From UBA1794 sp050946375 (lineage in GTDB: Bacteria; Bacteroidota; Bacteroidia; Bacteroidales; Bacteroidaceae), in the NCBI GenBank assembly GCA_050946375.1, contig JBMNUT010000006.1:93060-157059 (forward strand): a stretch of DNA of 64,000 nt, read 5' to 3'. Shown piece by piece: positions 36,591-46,806 of the stretch. Numbering within the stretch: position 1 is the first letter of the stretch; every line of letters starts with the position of its first letter. The notes beneath the pieces are model-generated. The model worked only from the letters and a program-made list of their open reading frames with translations. It was not told where the DNA came from and ran no database searches. A program made the position numbers and the translations under genes.

Positions 36591-37385
36591 ATGGTAAACT
36601 TTTCATTGGAGGGCAAAATCGCCCTCGTTACAGGAGCATCTTACGGAATCGGCTTCGCCATCGCAACAGCCTTTGCAGAAGCCGGCGCAACCATCGTGTT
36701 CAACGACATTAAGAAAGAACTGGTCGACAAAGGCCTCGCTTCTTATGCCGAAAAGGGCATCAAAGCACACGGATACGTATGCGACGTAACAGACGAAGAC
36801 GCCGTGAACGCTTTCATCGCACAGGTGGAAAAGGAAATCGGCGTAATCGATATTCTGGTAAACAACGCAGGTATCATCAAACGTATCCCCATGACGGAAA
36901 TGAGCGCCAAGGAGTGGCGTCAGGTAATCGACGTAGACTTGACCGCTCCCTTCATCGTTTCCAAAGCAGTCATCCCCGGAATGATCAAAAAGGGCCATGG
37001 CAAAATCATCAACATCTGCTCCATGATGAGCGAACTCGGTCGCGAAACCGTATCGGCCTATGCAGCCGGTAAAGGCGGCCTGAAGATGCTGACGCGCAAC
37101 ATCTGCTCCGAATACGGAGAGTACAACATCCAATGTAACGGCATTGGCCCGGGTTACATCGCTACCCCGCAGACTGCTCCGCTCCGCGAACGCCAACCGG
37201 ACGGAAGCCGCCATCCGTTTGACTCATTCATCGTAGCCAAGACTCCCGCCGCACGCTGGGGTACGCCCGAAGACCTGCAGGGTCCCGCCGTATTCCTCGC
37301 ATCCGACGCTTCCAACTTCGTAAACGGACACGTCCTTTACGTAGATGGCGGAATACTGGCCTACATCGGAAAACAACCCAAATAA
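36591..37385 (+). CDS. SDR-family oxidoreductase (gluconate 5-dehydrogenase / KduD-like)
   Basis: A 264-residue classical short-chain dehydrogenase. It has the cofactor motif TGASYGIG (14-21), NNAG (91-94), and the catalytic Ser144, Tyr157 and Lys161 (YAAGK). The tail VNGHVLYVDGGILAYIGK is typical of the group annotated gluconate 5-dehydrogenase or 2-deoxy-D-gluconate 3-dehydrogenase, which reduces keto-sugar-acids released from pectin-like or uronate substrates. It is followed after 16 bases by a DUF4861 gene, a pairing that fits uronate or rhamnogalacturonan breakdown (inference). Confidence 0.85.
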   Translation: MVNFSLEGKIALVTGASYGIGFAIATAFAEAGATIVFNDIKKELVDKGLASYAEKGIKAHGYVCDVTDEDAVNAFIAQVEKEIGVIDILVNNAGIIKRIPMTEMSAKEWRQVIDVDLTAPFIVSKAVIPGMIKKGHGKIINICSMMSELGRETVSAYAAGKGGLKMLTRNICSEYGEYNIQCNGIGPGYIATPQTAPLRERQPDGSRHPFDSFIVAKTPAARWGTPEDLQGPAVFLASDASNFVNGHVLYVDGGILAYIGKQPK

Positions 37386-37401
37386 AAGCGCTTTTCCCAA
37401 A

Positions 37402-38622
37402 ATGAGACTCAAGAATCTGCTCTATGCGAGCCTCTTCCTGCTGAGCACCACGGCGTGCGCGGAAAAAAGCGTGGAAGTAACCGTTACCAACGACTCCGAA
37501 TCCGACAGAAGCGGCGAGCTGGTAGAAATCTACAAGGAGCACGTGCAGACCAAGCTCCGCACCTACGGAACTCTCGTAGTGCTGAACGAAAGCGGCGAGC
37601 AGGTACCCTACCAGCTGACCAACGACGGTACCATCCTTTTCCCCGTAAGCGTTAAAGCCGGCGGGCAGGCCGTTTTCACTATCAAGGAAGGCACGCCCGA
37701 AAAAATGGATACCGTTTGCCACGGAGGCGTATATCCCAAACGGCTGGACGACCTCGCTTTTGAGAACGACCGCATGGGCTGGCGTGTATACGGGCCCGGT
37801 TCGCAAGAACGGAACTACAAGCTCTACGGATACGACTTGTGGAGTAAACGAGTAGACTACCCGGTTCTCGACAAATTCTACGACATGGACCGCCGGCTCA
37901 ACGAGCAAAAAGCCGAATTAGGCAAGGAAGGCAAGAAAATGTCGTGGGAGGAAGAGCAAAAGCTTTCCTACCATGTCGACCACGGGGAGGGCTGCGACTA
38001 CTATGCCGTAGGCCCCACGCTCGGAGCAGGCACAACGGCGTTCATTTCCCCCACCACGGGCGAGATGATCTACCCTTGGTGTTACAAAACTTGCGAGATT
38101 CTGGACAACGGGCCGCTGCGCTTTACGGCACGACTGACATACGATCTGGTCGTTAGCGACGTAGAAGTACAGGAAACACGGCTTATCAGCCTGGACAAAG
38201 GCTCGCAAATGGTGAAATGCACCGTATGGTACAGCAATATCTTCTCGCAGCTTCCTCTGGCGGCCGGCGTGGTTATGCACAAAGGCTCTGACCAAGTGGA
38301 AATAAGCGCAGAAGACGGTTATGCCGCCTACGTAGAACCTGCCGATCAGACCAACGGAACAAACTACCTGGCACTCGTCTTTCCCCAAACGATGGACGAC
38401 ATCCGCGTACAACCCCTCTCCAAAAATGAAACCGAGGCCGCCAAAGGCGGAGCCACGGGGCACGTACTGGGAGTAACCACTTATTCCCCGAACGACAAGT
38501 TCACCTACTATTTCGGAGCAGGCTACAGCAAACACGGATTTGCCTCCGCACAAGAGTGGTTTAACTACGTGAAGAAGTTCGCTGCCGACAAGCGCAAACC
38601 TCTAAAAGTAAGTCTGAAATAA
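37402..38622 (+). CDS. DUF4861 family exported protein
   Basis: A 406-residue secreted protein with a signal ending near STTACAEK (possible lipobox TTAC, Cys 19). The body resembles DUF4861 proteins found in polysaccharide utilization loci of Bacteroidetes: SVEVTVTNDSESDRSGELVE at the start, then GMGWRVYGPGSQ-like and GTTAFISPTTGEMIYPW-like stretches and many aromatic residues. The family is generally linked to pectin or uronic-acid metabolism but its reaction is not known to me. It is co-transcribed with the SDR gene and followed by a strong terminator. Confidence 0.75.
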   Translation: MRLKNLLYASLFLLSTTACAEKSVEVTVTNDSESDRSGELVEIYKEHVQTKLRTYGTLVVLNESGEQVPYQLTNDGTILFPVSVKAGGQAVFTIKEGTPEKMDTVCHGGVYPKRLDDLAFENDRMGWRVYGPGSQERNYKLYGYDLWSKRVDYPVLDKFYDMDRRLNEQKAELGKEGKKMSWEEEQKLSYHVDHGEGCDYYAVGPTLGAGTTAFISPTTGEMIYPWCYKTCEILDNGPLRFTARLTYDLVVSDVEVQETRLISLDKGSQMVKCTVWYSNIFSQLPLAAGVVMHKGSDQVEISAEDGYAAYVEPADQTNGTNYLALVFPQTMDDIRVQPLSKNETEAAKGGATGHVLGVTTYSPNDKFTYYFGAGYSKHGFASAQEWFNYVKKFAADKRKPLKVSLK

Positions 38623-38662
38623 GCAAAAGGGCAGGCCCCGACGGCCGAACCCTGCTACATAA

Positions 38663-38710
38663 CGGGCTCCCGGAAGCTATACAAAGACTTCCGGGAGCCC
38701 GCTGTTTTTC
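38663..38710 (+). terminator. Terminator after DUF4861 gene
   Basis: CGGGCTCCCGGAAG pairs with CTTCCGGGAGCCCG, followed by CTGTTTTTC. Confidence 0.8.
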
Positions 38711-38777
38711 AGCAAGATGAGCATTCCGTTACCCTATTCTGACCGCACAGTAACCCCTTCTTTCCATCGCAGAAAGT

Positions 38778-38785
38778 TATTTTTG
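38778..38785 (+). promoter_or_regulatory. Candidate -7 box for GH27 gene
   Basis: TATTTTTG, 29 bases before the start codon; a T-rich but non-consensus stretch occupies the -33 region. Confidence 0.45.
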
Positions 38786-38814
38786 CCGTACCGATTAACA
38801 ATACAAGACGTATC

Positions 38815-41800
38815 ATGAAAAAAAGAATTATCACCTTCATGGCAGCAACGCTGCTCGGTACGGCTATCCTAAGCGCACAAACCGGAACCGAACTGCCCTT
38901 CCAGAAATGGGCACTGACTCCCCCGATGGGGTGGAACTCATGGGATTGCTACGGCCCGACCGTAGTAGAAAGCGAAGTGAAAGAGAATGCCGACTACATG
39001 AGTTCCCGGCTTCTTTCCTACGGATGGGAATATATTGTAGTAGACATCCGCTGGTATGTGGAAAACGACAAATCCGGAGGCTACAACCAAACGGACCCGA
39101 TCTACACAATCGACGAATACGGGCGCTATACCCCCGCAACAAACCGTTTCCCCTCAGCCGCAAACGGACAAGGATTCAAGCCCCTTGCCGACTACGTCCA
39201 TAACTTGGGATTAAAGTTCGGCATCCACATCATGCGCGGCGTGCCCAAACAGGCCGTACTGCAGAAATTACCGGTAAAAGGTACAGACGGAGCCATCACA
39301 TGCGACATGATTGCCAGCCCGGGAGACTCCGTATGCACTTGGTTATACGACAACGAAAAAGTAGACTGCACGAAGCCGGGCTCACAAGAATACTACAATT
39401 CCCTCTTCGACTTGTATGCATCCTGGGGCGTGGACTATGTGAAAGTCGACGATATTTCGCGCCCGTACCACACCGGGGAAATAGAAATGATCAGAAAAGC
39501 CATCGACCAATGCGGAAGACCCATCGTCTTGAGCCTTTCTCCCGGCGAAACTCCCATAGAGCAATACGAGCACGTCAGCACACACGCAAACCTTTGGCGC
39601 ACAGTCGATGACTTCTGGGACAATTGGGACCAGCTCAGTTACCAATTCAGCGTATGTGCCAAATGGGCGCCTTACATCAAACCGGGAACCTGGCCAGACG
39701 CCGACATGCTCCCGCTGGGGAAAATCGCCATACGCGGAGAGCGCGGATCGGAAAGATGGACACAATTCTCCAGAGACGAGCAATATACACTAATGAACCT
39801 CTGGACGATATTCAAATCCCCCCTCATGTTCGGCGGAAATCTGCCCGAGAATGATTCGTTTACCGACTCGCTCCTGACAAACAAAGACGTGCTTTACATG
39901 CACCACTATTCGGCCAACAACCGCCAGCTGCTGCGGGAAGACACCAAAGTGACATGGGTAGCCGACGACCCCGCCAATGGCGACAAATTCGTGGCACTCT
40001 TCAACCTCGGAGGCGATGAATACGTATATTCCGGAAATGCCCTGTACCGCTCCGGAACCGTCTCGTATCTTACCACCGGATATGGGCAAACCGTCGAAGC
40101 CGACATCCCCACCGGGAGCACACGCCTCGGCCTTGTCGTGACAGATGCGGGCGACGGGTATGACTCCGACCACGCAGACTGGATTAACCCGACACTTATT
40201 CTCGACGACGGCAGCAAAATCGACCTGACCGAACTGACGCCCATCAAAAGCACCTGCGGATGGGGCAGCGTACACGTAAACCAGAACTTAGAGGGCGGAA
40301 CCCTTTCCATCAACGGCCAAGAGTATGAAACCGGATTCGCCGTACATGCCAATTCCATCCTGCTCTTCGAAATACCGGAAAACGCCGTCAAATTCGAAGC
40401 CTACGCAGGTATCGACAACACGGGCTCAGACCAAGGCACGAAATCGTCCGTCGAATTCATGGTATTCAACGAAGATCCCACCACGCGCGATGGCGTAGAC
40501 CCAAGAAAGGCCATTGCCAATTCCCAACTCATCTCGCGTACCTACCAGAAAGAGGGCGTCAATCTGACAGCGGACATCACCGGTGCCGAGAAACTCTACC
40601 TCGTTGTGACCGATGCCGGAGACGGTTTGGACTACGACCACGCCAACTGGGTAAATCCGACCCTGACCGACGACAGAACCGGCCAAAGCATTTCGCTGCG
40701 CGACCTGGAATGGGACGGCACACCCGTTAACGGATGGGGCGACGTACAGCTGGACAAGAACAACGACGGCGGGCCGCTCGTCATAAACGGCGTGACCTAC
40801 GAGAAAGGATACGGCGTGAATGCAACCTCCATCATCACCTTCACCCTCCCCGAAGGACATAGCTTCACCACTTTCTCCGCACTTGTCGGATACGACGGCG
40901 ACATGGAAGACGCCCCCACCGGAGTGACTGTCGAATTTCTCGTATTCACCGAAGACCCAACGCCCGAGACTTCCACCGCACTGTCGCTCGACTTGAGAGA
41001 TTTGGGCTTCTCCGAAGACCAGGAATGCACCATAAAAGACATGTGGAGCGGAGAAGAAACCGGGACATTCAAGAACAACGAATTCGCACCGGTCATTCCC
41101 CAACACGGATCGCGCCTCTACCGCATCAGCGGAAACAACCGCACAAGCGGGGCCTCCATCACCCTCACAGCAGAACAAGACACGTACCAGGCCGATGAAA
41201 CATTCCCGATCGTAGCCACCGTATCGGGCGGCGACAGCGAAGGAGCCTACGTACAGCTGCTCTGCGACGGGGAAGTCATAAGCACATTGCCCATAGAAGC
41301 CGACGGAACCGCCACATACCAATGCAGCGGGTTATACAACGGAACACACCAGTTCCAAGCCCTTTACAGCGGAACCCCGCAGATTGCAAACGCCGCCTCC
41401 CCGACGCTCAGCCTGACGATTGAAGGCGGCGAGGAAGAAGACCTGGACCTTCTGCGCGAACGCTTCATGCGGCTCTACCTGGAAGCTACCTATCTGGACC
41501 TCAACCTCTGCGCCGGCGCCACACGCGAACCCCTCGACCAGGTAATGGGCATAGACATCTGGAGCCTGGAACAGAAGGAAGAGATACAAGCCGCCATCGA
41601 CGAACTTGAAACGACCCTGAATGCTGCCAAAAACTCCATGAGCGCCATGGCATCCCTCCTCAGCACTACGGAGACCGTCGATGCCTTCTGCAAGCAAATA
41701 GAGGAATCGGAGGAAAAAACGGCCTTGGAAGCACTCCTGGACGAAGGCGTCAACGTCTATTACAGCGACACGGCCACCACGGCCTCCGTCGTCCGCATCG

Positions 41801-42579
41801 ACACCGAACTGCAGGAAGCCTACACCGCCTGCAAGCTCACTGCGCAACCCATAGAGGGCAACAACATAGAAATGACCGAATTCATCGTCAATCCGAGCTT
41901 CGAATCCGGCACGACCGGCTGGTCACTCGACGCAGTAGCCACAGGCTGGAGCGACATGAGCACGTGGAACGACCGGCCCGCCGCAGAGGGAAGCTACTTC
42001 ATCAGCGTCGTACGGGAGAACATCACCTCGCTCGACCTCCATCAGGAGCTGTCCAATCTGCCCGCAGGCCGCTACACGCTCAACGCCTCGCTACGCAATA
42101 CCGACGGAAGCAGCTACCTTACCGACCAGCACATCTACGCCCAAGCCGGAGAACGCGATGAACTAAGCTCCGAACCTCTCACCAACGTGAGCGGGGACAA
42201 CAACAACGACTGGAGCCACTTCAGCATCGAAAACATCACGCTGGGCGAAGGAGAAACCCTCCGTATAGGCGTGAAGTCCAGCGGCACGGGAAGCGGCACC
42301 GCAGGTTGGTTCCAAGCCGACAATTTCCGCCTCTACTACTGGGGCAACGACGGCATGGAGACCGGCATCTCCTCCACCCCCGCAGCCCGCGAGGACGGCC
42401 TGAAAATCTACACAGTGCCCGGAGGAATCGTCGTAGAAAGCTCCACCGACTGCCAACTCCCCATCTACTCCACGGGCGGAGCACTCTACAAAATAGTCAA
42501 AATCAACGCCGGAACCAACGAAATTGTGCTCCCCAAAGGACAATATATCAGCAAGAACGCGGTTATATTGATAAACTGA
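38815..42579 (+). CDS. GH27 alpha-galactosidase, multidomain, secreted
   Basis: A 1254-residue exported enzyme with signal (MAATLLGTAILSAQ). It has a GH27 catalytic domain at ~25-400: TPPMGWNSWDCYGP, VDYVKVDD with probable nucleophile Asp212, WRTVDDFWDNW with the acid/base Asp at 265 or 266, and PGTWPDADMLPLG. Two NPCBM-like modules follow (~415-560 and ~580-725), each starting LYLVVTDAGDG-like or LGLVVTDAGDG. Then come an Ig-like region (~785-870), a helical spacer (~880-1015), a carbohydrate-binding-type sandwich (~1025-1180) and a short C-terminal tail. It should remove alpha-galactosyl groups, or related alpha-sugars, from glycans outside the cytoplasm. A sensor gene follows after 9 bases. 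Confidence 0.88.
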   Translation: MKKRIITFMAATLLGTAILSAQTGTELPFQKWALTPPMGWNSWDCYGPTVVESEVKENADYMSSRLLSYGWEYIVVDIRWYVENDKSGGYNQTDPIYTIDEYGRYTPATNRFPSAANGQGFKPLADYVHNLGLKFGIHIMRGVPKQAVLQKLPVKGTDGAITCDMIASPGDSVCTWLYDNEKVDCTKPGSQEYYNSLFDLYASWGVDYVKVDDISRPYHTGEIEMIRKAIDQCGRPIVLSLSPGETPIEQYEHVSTHANLWRTVDDFWDNWDQLSYQFSVCAKWAPYIKPGTWPDADMLPLGKIAIRGERGSERWTQFSRDEQYTLMNLWTIFKSPLMFGGNLPENDSFTDSLLTNKDVLYMHHYSANNRQLLREDTKVTWVADDPANGDKFVALFNLGGDEYVYSGNALYRSGTVSYLTTGYGQTVEADIPTGSTRLGLVVTDAGDGYDSDHADWINPTLILDDGSKIDLTELTPIKSTCGWGSVHVNQNLEGGTLSINGQEYETGFAVHANSILLFEIPENAVKFEAYAGIDNTGSDQGTKSSVEFMVFNEDPTTRDGVDPRKAIANSQLISRTYQKEGVNLTADITGAEKLYLVVTDAGDGLDYDHANWVNPTLTDDRTGQSISLRDLEWDGTPVNGWGDVQLDKNNDGGPLVINGVTYEKGYGVNATSIITFTLPEGHSFTTFSALVGYDGDMEDAPTGVTVEFLVFTEDPTPETSTALSLDLRDLGFSEDQECTIKDMWSGEETGTFKNNEFAPVIPQHGSRLYRISGNNRTSGASITLTAEQDTYQADETFPIVATVSGGDSEGAYVQLLCDGEVISTLPIEADGTATYQCSGLYNGTHQFQALYSGTPQIANAASPTLSLTIEGGEEEDLDLLRERFMRLYLEATYLDLNLCAGATREPLDQVMGIDIWSLEQKEEIQAAIDELETTLNAAKNSMSAMASLLSTTETVDAFCKQIEESEEKTALEALLDEGVNVYYSDTATTASVVRIDTELQEAYTACKLTAQPIEGNNIEMTEFIVNPSFESGTTGWSLDAVATGWSDMSTWNDRPAAEGSYFISVVRENITSLDLHQELSNLPAGRYTLNASLRNTDGSSYLTDQHIYAQAGERDELSSEPLTNVSGDNNNDWSHFSIENITLGEGETLRIGVKSSGTGSGTAGWFQADNFRLYYWGNDGMETGISSTPAAREDGLKIYTVPGGIVVESSTDCQLPIYSTGGALYKIVKINAGTNEIVLPKGQYISKNAVILIN

Positions 42580-42588
42580 CGCACACAA

Positions 42589-45500
42589 ATGAACTTCTGG
42601 AAACAGAGCAAATGGACAAGGACAGTCGCCTTATGCGCTGTCCTTGTCCCGTTATGGACTGCCGCCGGACCCGACATCCGCCACCTCGGCACGGCCGAAG
42701 GCCTGCCCAACGCCTCGGTTTCCGACATGGAAGAAGCTCCCGGGGGCTTCCTCTGGATTGCAACCAAGCGGGGACTTTCGCGCTTCGACGGGCAAAACTT
42801 CATCAATTACCATACGGGCAACTCCCACATTACCGGCAACGAGCTAAACGACCTGCTCATCGACCGCAACAATCCGCGCTACATCTGGATAGCCACCGAG
42901 CGCGAAGGCCTCGACCGCTTCGACACGCAACGGCAAGAGTTCCGCAACTTTTCCGGAAAAGTGCCGGCACTTTCGCAAAAAGCCCCGGCACTTTCGGGCA
43001 AAAGCGCCTCGCCCCTTTCCACCGCCTCGCAAAACATCACCGCCTTGTGCCAAGGCGCTTCGGGAGGAATATGGGTCGCCAACTACTCGGAAGGCATCGA
43101 TTTCCTCACGCCCGACCGCACCCGCTTCTACCACTACGACGCCCGCAACACAAAGGGGCTGCCCGACGACCAGATATGGTGCCTGGCAGAAGACAAACGG
43201 GGCTTCCTCTACGTAGGACACCTGCACCAGGGACTAAGCGTGCTGGCGCCCAAAGCAGGCACGGCCCGCAACTACCGCCACATTCCCGGCGACCCGACAT
43301 CGCTCCCCCACGACGAAATCCTCTCCCTCCATATCGACCCGCATGAGAACATCTGGGTCGGCACACGCAACGGCCTGGCCCTCTTCAACCCCCAGACGGG
43401 CAAATTCCGCACCTTCCGCCACGATCCCGACAATCCCGACGCCTCCCTGCTGAGCAACCAGGTCTACGACATAACCTGCGACTCCGAAAGTTTCCTCTGG
43501 ATAGCCTGCCGCATGGGCGGAGTCAGCCGCCTCGACCTGAGCCAACCCCTACACGACCCAAACTACCAGCCCCGCTTTCTGAACATACCCGCAGGCACCC
43601 GGCAGGGCGAACTACAGAGCATCCACACGCAGGCCCTGTTCAACGACAGCTTCGGCAACGTATGGATCGGCTACGAAGGCGACGGAATCGACTGCATCCC
43701 CCATCTCGCTCCGCTCTTCACCCTGTGGGACAACTCCGACCGGCAAGGCGAAGAACAACGCCTGAGGGGGAAAATCGCCCTTGCCCTGCATCCCGCCACA
43801 GACGGCACCCTGTGGATCGGCGAAGACACGCACGGAGTAGACTGCTTTCTGAACGGGAACAAACGGGACGACCTCGCCCTTCCGGTCAACCGGCTGCTGA
43901 ACGGCAACACCATCGTACAGACCATCTTCCAGGACCACCAGGGAATTCTCTGGTTCGGCACTTACCTGAAAGGCATTCTCTGCTACGACCCACGCAGCCG
44001 GAAAGGCACCTTTCTCAACCCCGACCCGGCACTCCCGATTCACATACGCTGCCTCTACGAAGACACCCATGGCACAGTCTACGTAGGCACGCACCACGGC
44101 CTCTACCTGTACCATCGGGAAACGCGCTCCTTCAGCAAGCCCGACAGCCTGAACGCCGCCATCGGCGACCCCATCCTGCGGGCCATTGCCGCCGACCGGC
44201 AAGGCAACCTGTACATCGCCACCTTCGGAAACGGGCTGACCCGCCTCAGCCCCGGAGGAAAAGTCACAGGGCAACAAAACCAGCGGCGCGGGTTTCCCAC
44301 CAATGCGGTCAATACGCTCTATACCGACCTGCAAGGGGAACTTTGGGCAGGCACCCGCAAAGGGCTCGTACACTTCCACAACAAAAACGGAATACCCGAC
44401 CTCCAAAACTACGAAACCTACGACGAAAGAAACGGATTGCCCGAAGGCAACATCCTCGCCCTGACGGAGGACGCCCACGGAAACTTATGGCTGACGACCG
44501 ACAACCACCTCATCCGTTTCCGCCGCAACGAACGCCTCTTCGACACATACTCCCAACACGACGGGCTACCCGCCGCAGGATTCCAGGAAAACGGCGTAGC
44601 CTGCGGGGCGGACGGCACGCTCTATTTTGCCAGCCGGGGCGGCGTAGTCTCCTTACAGCCCAATACCTTCTACCAAAAGACTACCATCCCCCAACCGGCT
44701 TTCACCGAACTTGTCTTCTACGAAGGCCAGGGAAAATCCGGAGAAAAGCACATCCCCCTGCCCGATGCTGCCGTGGAAACCCGCCTTTCCCACAAGCACA
44801 ACACGTTCACCATACGCTTCGGCATACAAGACTATGCGCTGGCCGGGCGGGTAGAATACGCCTATCGCATGGAAGGGCTGGACAAGAAATGGTATGAAAC
44901 GCAGGAACCTTACGTCACTTTTCGCGGGCTTCCGCCCGGCGACTACCGCTTCGCCCTGAAATACCGCCCCAAGGGCGAGTCGTGGACCGAGCTGCCCGAG
45001 CCGATAAGTTTCAGCATTCTCCCACCGTGGTGGCTCAGCATCCCGGCCAAAGTGTCCTACATTCTTCTCGCAACGGCCGCCGCAGCCGGCATTTTCTTCG
45101 TCTACCGGCGACGGAAAACGCTGGAGACTTCCCTCCTCATCGAGCAGGAAAAACACAAAAAAGACAAAGAACTGAACCAAGAGCGCCTCACCTTCTTCAC
45201 CAACGTGGCGCACGAACTGCGCACTCCCCTCACCTTGATTCTCGACCCGCTGGAGCACTTGATGAGAAAAAAGACACAGGCATCCGAAGAAGAACGCAGC
45301 ACACTGGAGCTAATCCACCGCAACGCGCTCTATCTGCGCCGCCTCACCGACCAAATCATGGAGTTCCGCAAGACCGAAACCCGCAACCGGAAGCTCCACC
45401 TCGACCATGCCGACGCCGCAAAAGTGGCACAAGAAGTATTCCTGCGCTTCGAGCAATCGGGAACGGGGAGCGGCATTTCCTTCCGTTTCGGGCAACACAC

Positions 45501-46731
45501 AACCGACACTACCCTGCTCTTCGACCGCGAAATCCTTGCCACCGTCCTCATCAACCTGCTCAGCAATGCGGTCAAACACACGCCACCCGGCGGCGAAATA
45601 CGGCTCGACATTGACGACCGAAAAGGCGAAAACGGCACCGACTGCCTTGCCTTCTCCATAAAAGACACGGGCTGCGGCATTCCCGAAGCCGACCTTGCGC
45701 ACATTTTCGAGCGCTATTTCCGCGCTTCCAACGCCCCGGAGGGAAAAGGCACAGGCATCGGCCTGGCACTCGTGCGCAACCTGGCCGAACTTCACCATGC
45801 GTTCCTCACCGTAACAAGCACGCCGGGGAAAGGAAGTACCTTCACTTTCCTCCTCGACAAGCACGAAAACTACCCGGGCGAGAAGCGCACCGACCCGCCC
45901 GTGCCGCAACCCGCGGAAAAGAGTACGGCCGGAGGACGCAAAAAAGGGGCGGACGACGGACGCCCCCTGCTGCTCATCGTTGAAGACCATGCGGAGATAC
46001 GCGACTATATACGCCACACACTCGAAAAAGACTTCCGCATCCTTACGGCCACCAACGGACGCGAAGGGACGGAACGGGCAAGGGAAGCGATGCCCGACCT
46101 CATCGTAAGCGACATCATGATGCCCGTGATGGACGGAATCGAGCTGTGCAAAGAACTAAAAGGCAGCCTCAACACCTCACACATCCCCATCATCCTGCTC
46201 ACCGCCAAGGCCGACGAAACAGACCGCGCCGAGGGTTACGAGGCCGGCGCCGACTCCTATCTGGCCAAGCCCTTCAGTTCCGAACTGCTGCGCACGCGCA
46301 TCGACAACCTGATGCAGTCGCGGCGGAAACTGGCGGAGAGCTGGCAGAAGAACCCCCTCGCCCTACCGCGGGAAGAGGGGCAACGGATGAGCCAGCTGGA
46401 CAGCCGCTTCCTCGAAGAACTCACGGCGCAAATCAAAGCCAACCTGGCCAAAGACGAAATGGACATGGGGCACATCGCCGCAAACCTCCACATGAGCCAA
46501 TCGACACTCTACCGCAAAACGAAAGCCCTGACGGGCCTGAACCCGAAGAGCTTCGTGCTGCGCATACGGATGACCTGCGCCGCGCAGCTACTGGCCGAAG
46601 AGGACATGACCATACTGGAAGCCATGTACCGCGTAGGCATCAGTACTCCGGCCTATTTCCGCAAATGCTTCCGCGAAACCTTCGGCTGCCTCCCTTCGGA
46701 ATACGTGCAGCAGAAAAAAGAACAGGGCTGA
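42589..46731 (+). CDS. Hybrid two-component system sensor/regulator (HTCS)
   Basis: A 1380-residue single-chain signalling protein. In order: signal/membrane anchor (1-26), periplasmic two-propeller region built from Reg_prop repeats (~30-720), Y_Y_Y domain (~735-800), membrane helix (~817-838), histidine kinase with His875 (VAHELRTPLTLIL) and ATP-binding boxes (LINLLSNAVKHT, DTGCGIPEADLAHIFERYF, GTGIGLALV), receiver domain with Asp1175 (LIVSDIMMPVMDG), and C-terminal AraC-type DNA-binding domain (~1265-1375). HTCS proteins sense oligosaccharides in the periplasm and activate nearby glycan genes, here plausibly the GH27 gene. Oddity: residues 121-148 are encoded by an in-frame copy of the 22-bp repeat array, inserted in the first propeller. 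Confidence 0.92.
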   Translation: MNFWKQSKWTRTVALCAVLVPLWTAAGPDIRHLGTAEGLPNASVSDMEEAPGGFLWIATKRGLSRFDGQNFINYHTGNSHITGNELNDLLIDRNNPRYIWIATEREGLDRFDTQRQEFRNFSGKVPALSQKAPALSGKSASPLSTASQNITALCQGASGGIWVANYSEGIDFLTPDRTRFYHYDARNTKGLPDDQIWCLAEDKRGFLYVGHLHQGLSVLAPKAGTARNYRHIPGDPTSLPHDEILSLHIDPHENIWVGTRNGLALFNPQTGKFRTFRHDPDNPDASLLSNQVYDITCDSESFLWIACRMGGVSRLDLSQPLHDPNYQPRFLNIPAGTRQGELQSIHTQALFNDSFGNVWIGYEGDGIDCIPHLAPLFTLWDNSDRQGEEQRLRGKIALALHPATDGTLWIGEDTHGVDCFLNGNKRDDLALPVNRLLNGNTIVQTIFQDHQGILWFGTYLKGILCYDPRSRKGTFLNPDPALPIHIRCLYEDTHGTVYVGTHHGLYLYHRETRSFSKPDSLNAAIGDPILRAIAADRQGNLYIATFGNGLTRLSPGGKVTGQQNQRRGFPTNAVNTLYTDLQGELWAGTRKGLVHFHNKNGIPDLQNYETYDERNGLPEGNILALTEDAHGNLWLTTDNHLIRFRRNERLFDTYSQHDGLPAAGFQENGVACGADGTLYFASRGGVVSLQPNTFYQKTTIPQPAFTELVFYEGQGKSGEKHIPLPDAAVETRLSHKHNTFTIRFGIQDYALAGRVEYAYRMEGLDKKWYETQEPYVTFRGLPPGDYRFALKYRPKGESWTELPEPISFSILPPWWLSIPAKVSYILLATAAAAGIFFVYRRRKTLETSLLIEQEKHKKDKELNQERLTFFTNVAHELRTPLTLILDPLEHLMRKKTQASEEERSTLELIHRNALYLRRLTDQIMEFRKTETRNRKLHLDHADAAKVAQEVFLRFEQSGTGSGISFRFGQHTTDTTLLFDREILATVLINLLSNAVKHTPPGGEIRLDIDDRKGENGTDCLAFSIKDTGCGIPEADLAHIFERYFRASNAPEGKGTGIGLALVRNLAELHHAFLTVTSTPGKGSTFTFLLDKHENYPGEKRTDPPVPQPAEKSTAGGRKKGADDGRPLLLIVEDHAEIRDYIRHTLEKDFRILTATNGREGTERAREAMPDLIVSDIMMPVMDGIELCKELKGSLNTSHIPIILLTAKADETDRAEGYEAGADSYLAKPFSSELLRTRIDNLMQSRRKLAESWQKNPLALPREEGQRMSQLDSRFLEELTAQIKANLAKDEMDMGHIAANLHMSQSTLYRKTKALTGLNPKSFVLRIRMTCAAQLLAEEDMTILEAMYRVGISTPAYFRKCFRETFGCLPSEYVQQKKEQG
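42944..43022. repeat. 22-bp repeat array inside HTCS coding sequence
   Basis: Anchors at 42946, 42968, 42989 and 43013 (AACTTTTCC, CACTTTCGC, CACTTTCGG, CCCTTTCC) are the same repeat as in intergenic arrays. Because the net length keeps frame, it is translated as VPALSQKAPALSGKSASPLS. Confidence 0.65.
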
Positions 46732-46760
46732 GCCCGTCCGTCCACCCGCAGGCCGACTCG

Positions 46761-46793
46761 CCCCGCCGGGGCTACCGATTCTGCCCGGCGGGG
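46761..46793. terminator. Bidirectional terminator, HTCS / queG
   Basis: CCCCGCCGGG pairs with CCCGGCGGGG around a 13-base loop between the convergent genes; no T-run. Confidence 0.55.
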
Positions 46794-46806
46794 AAACGCC
46801 CCCGCC

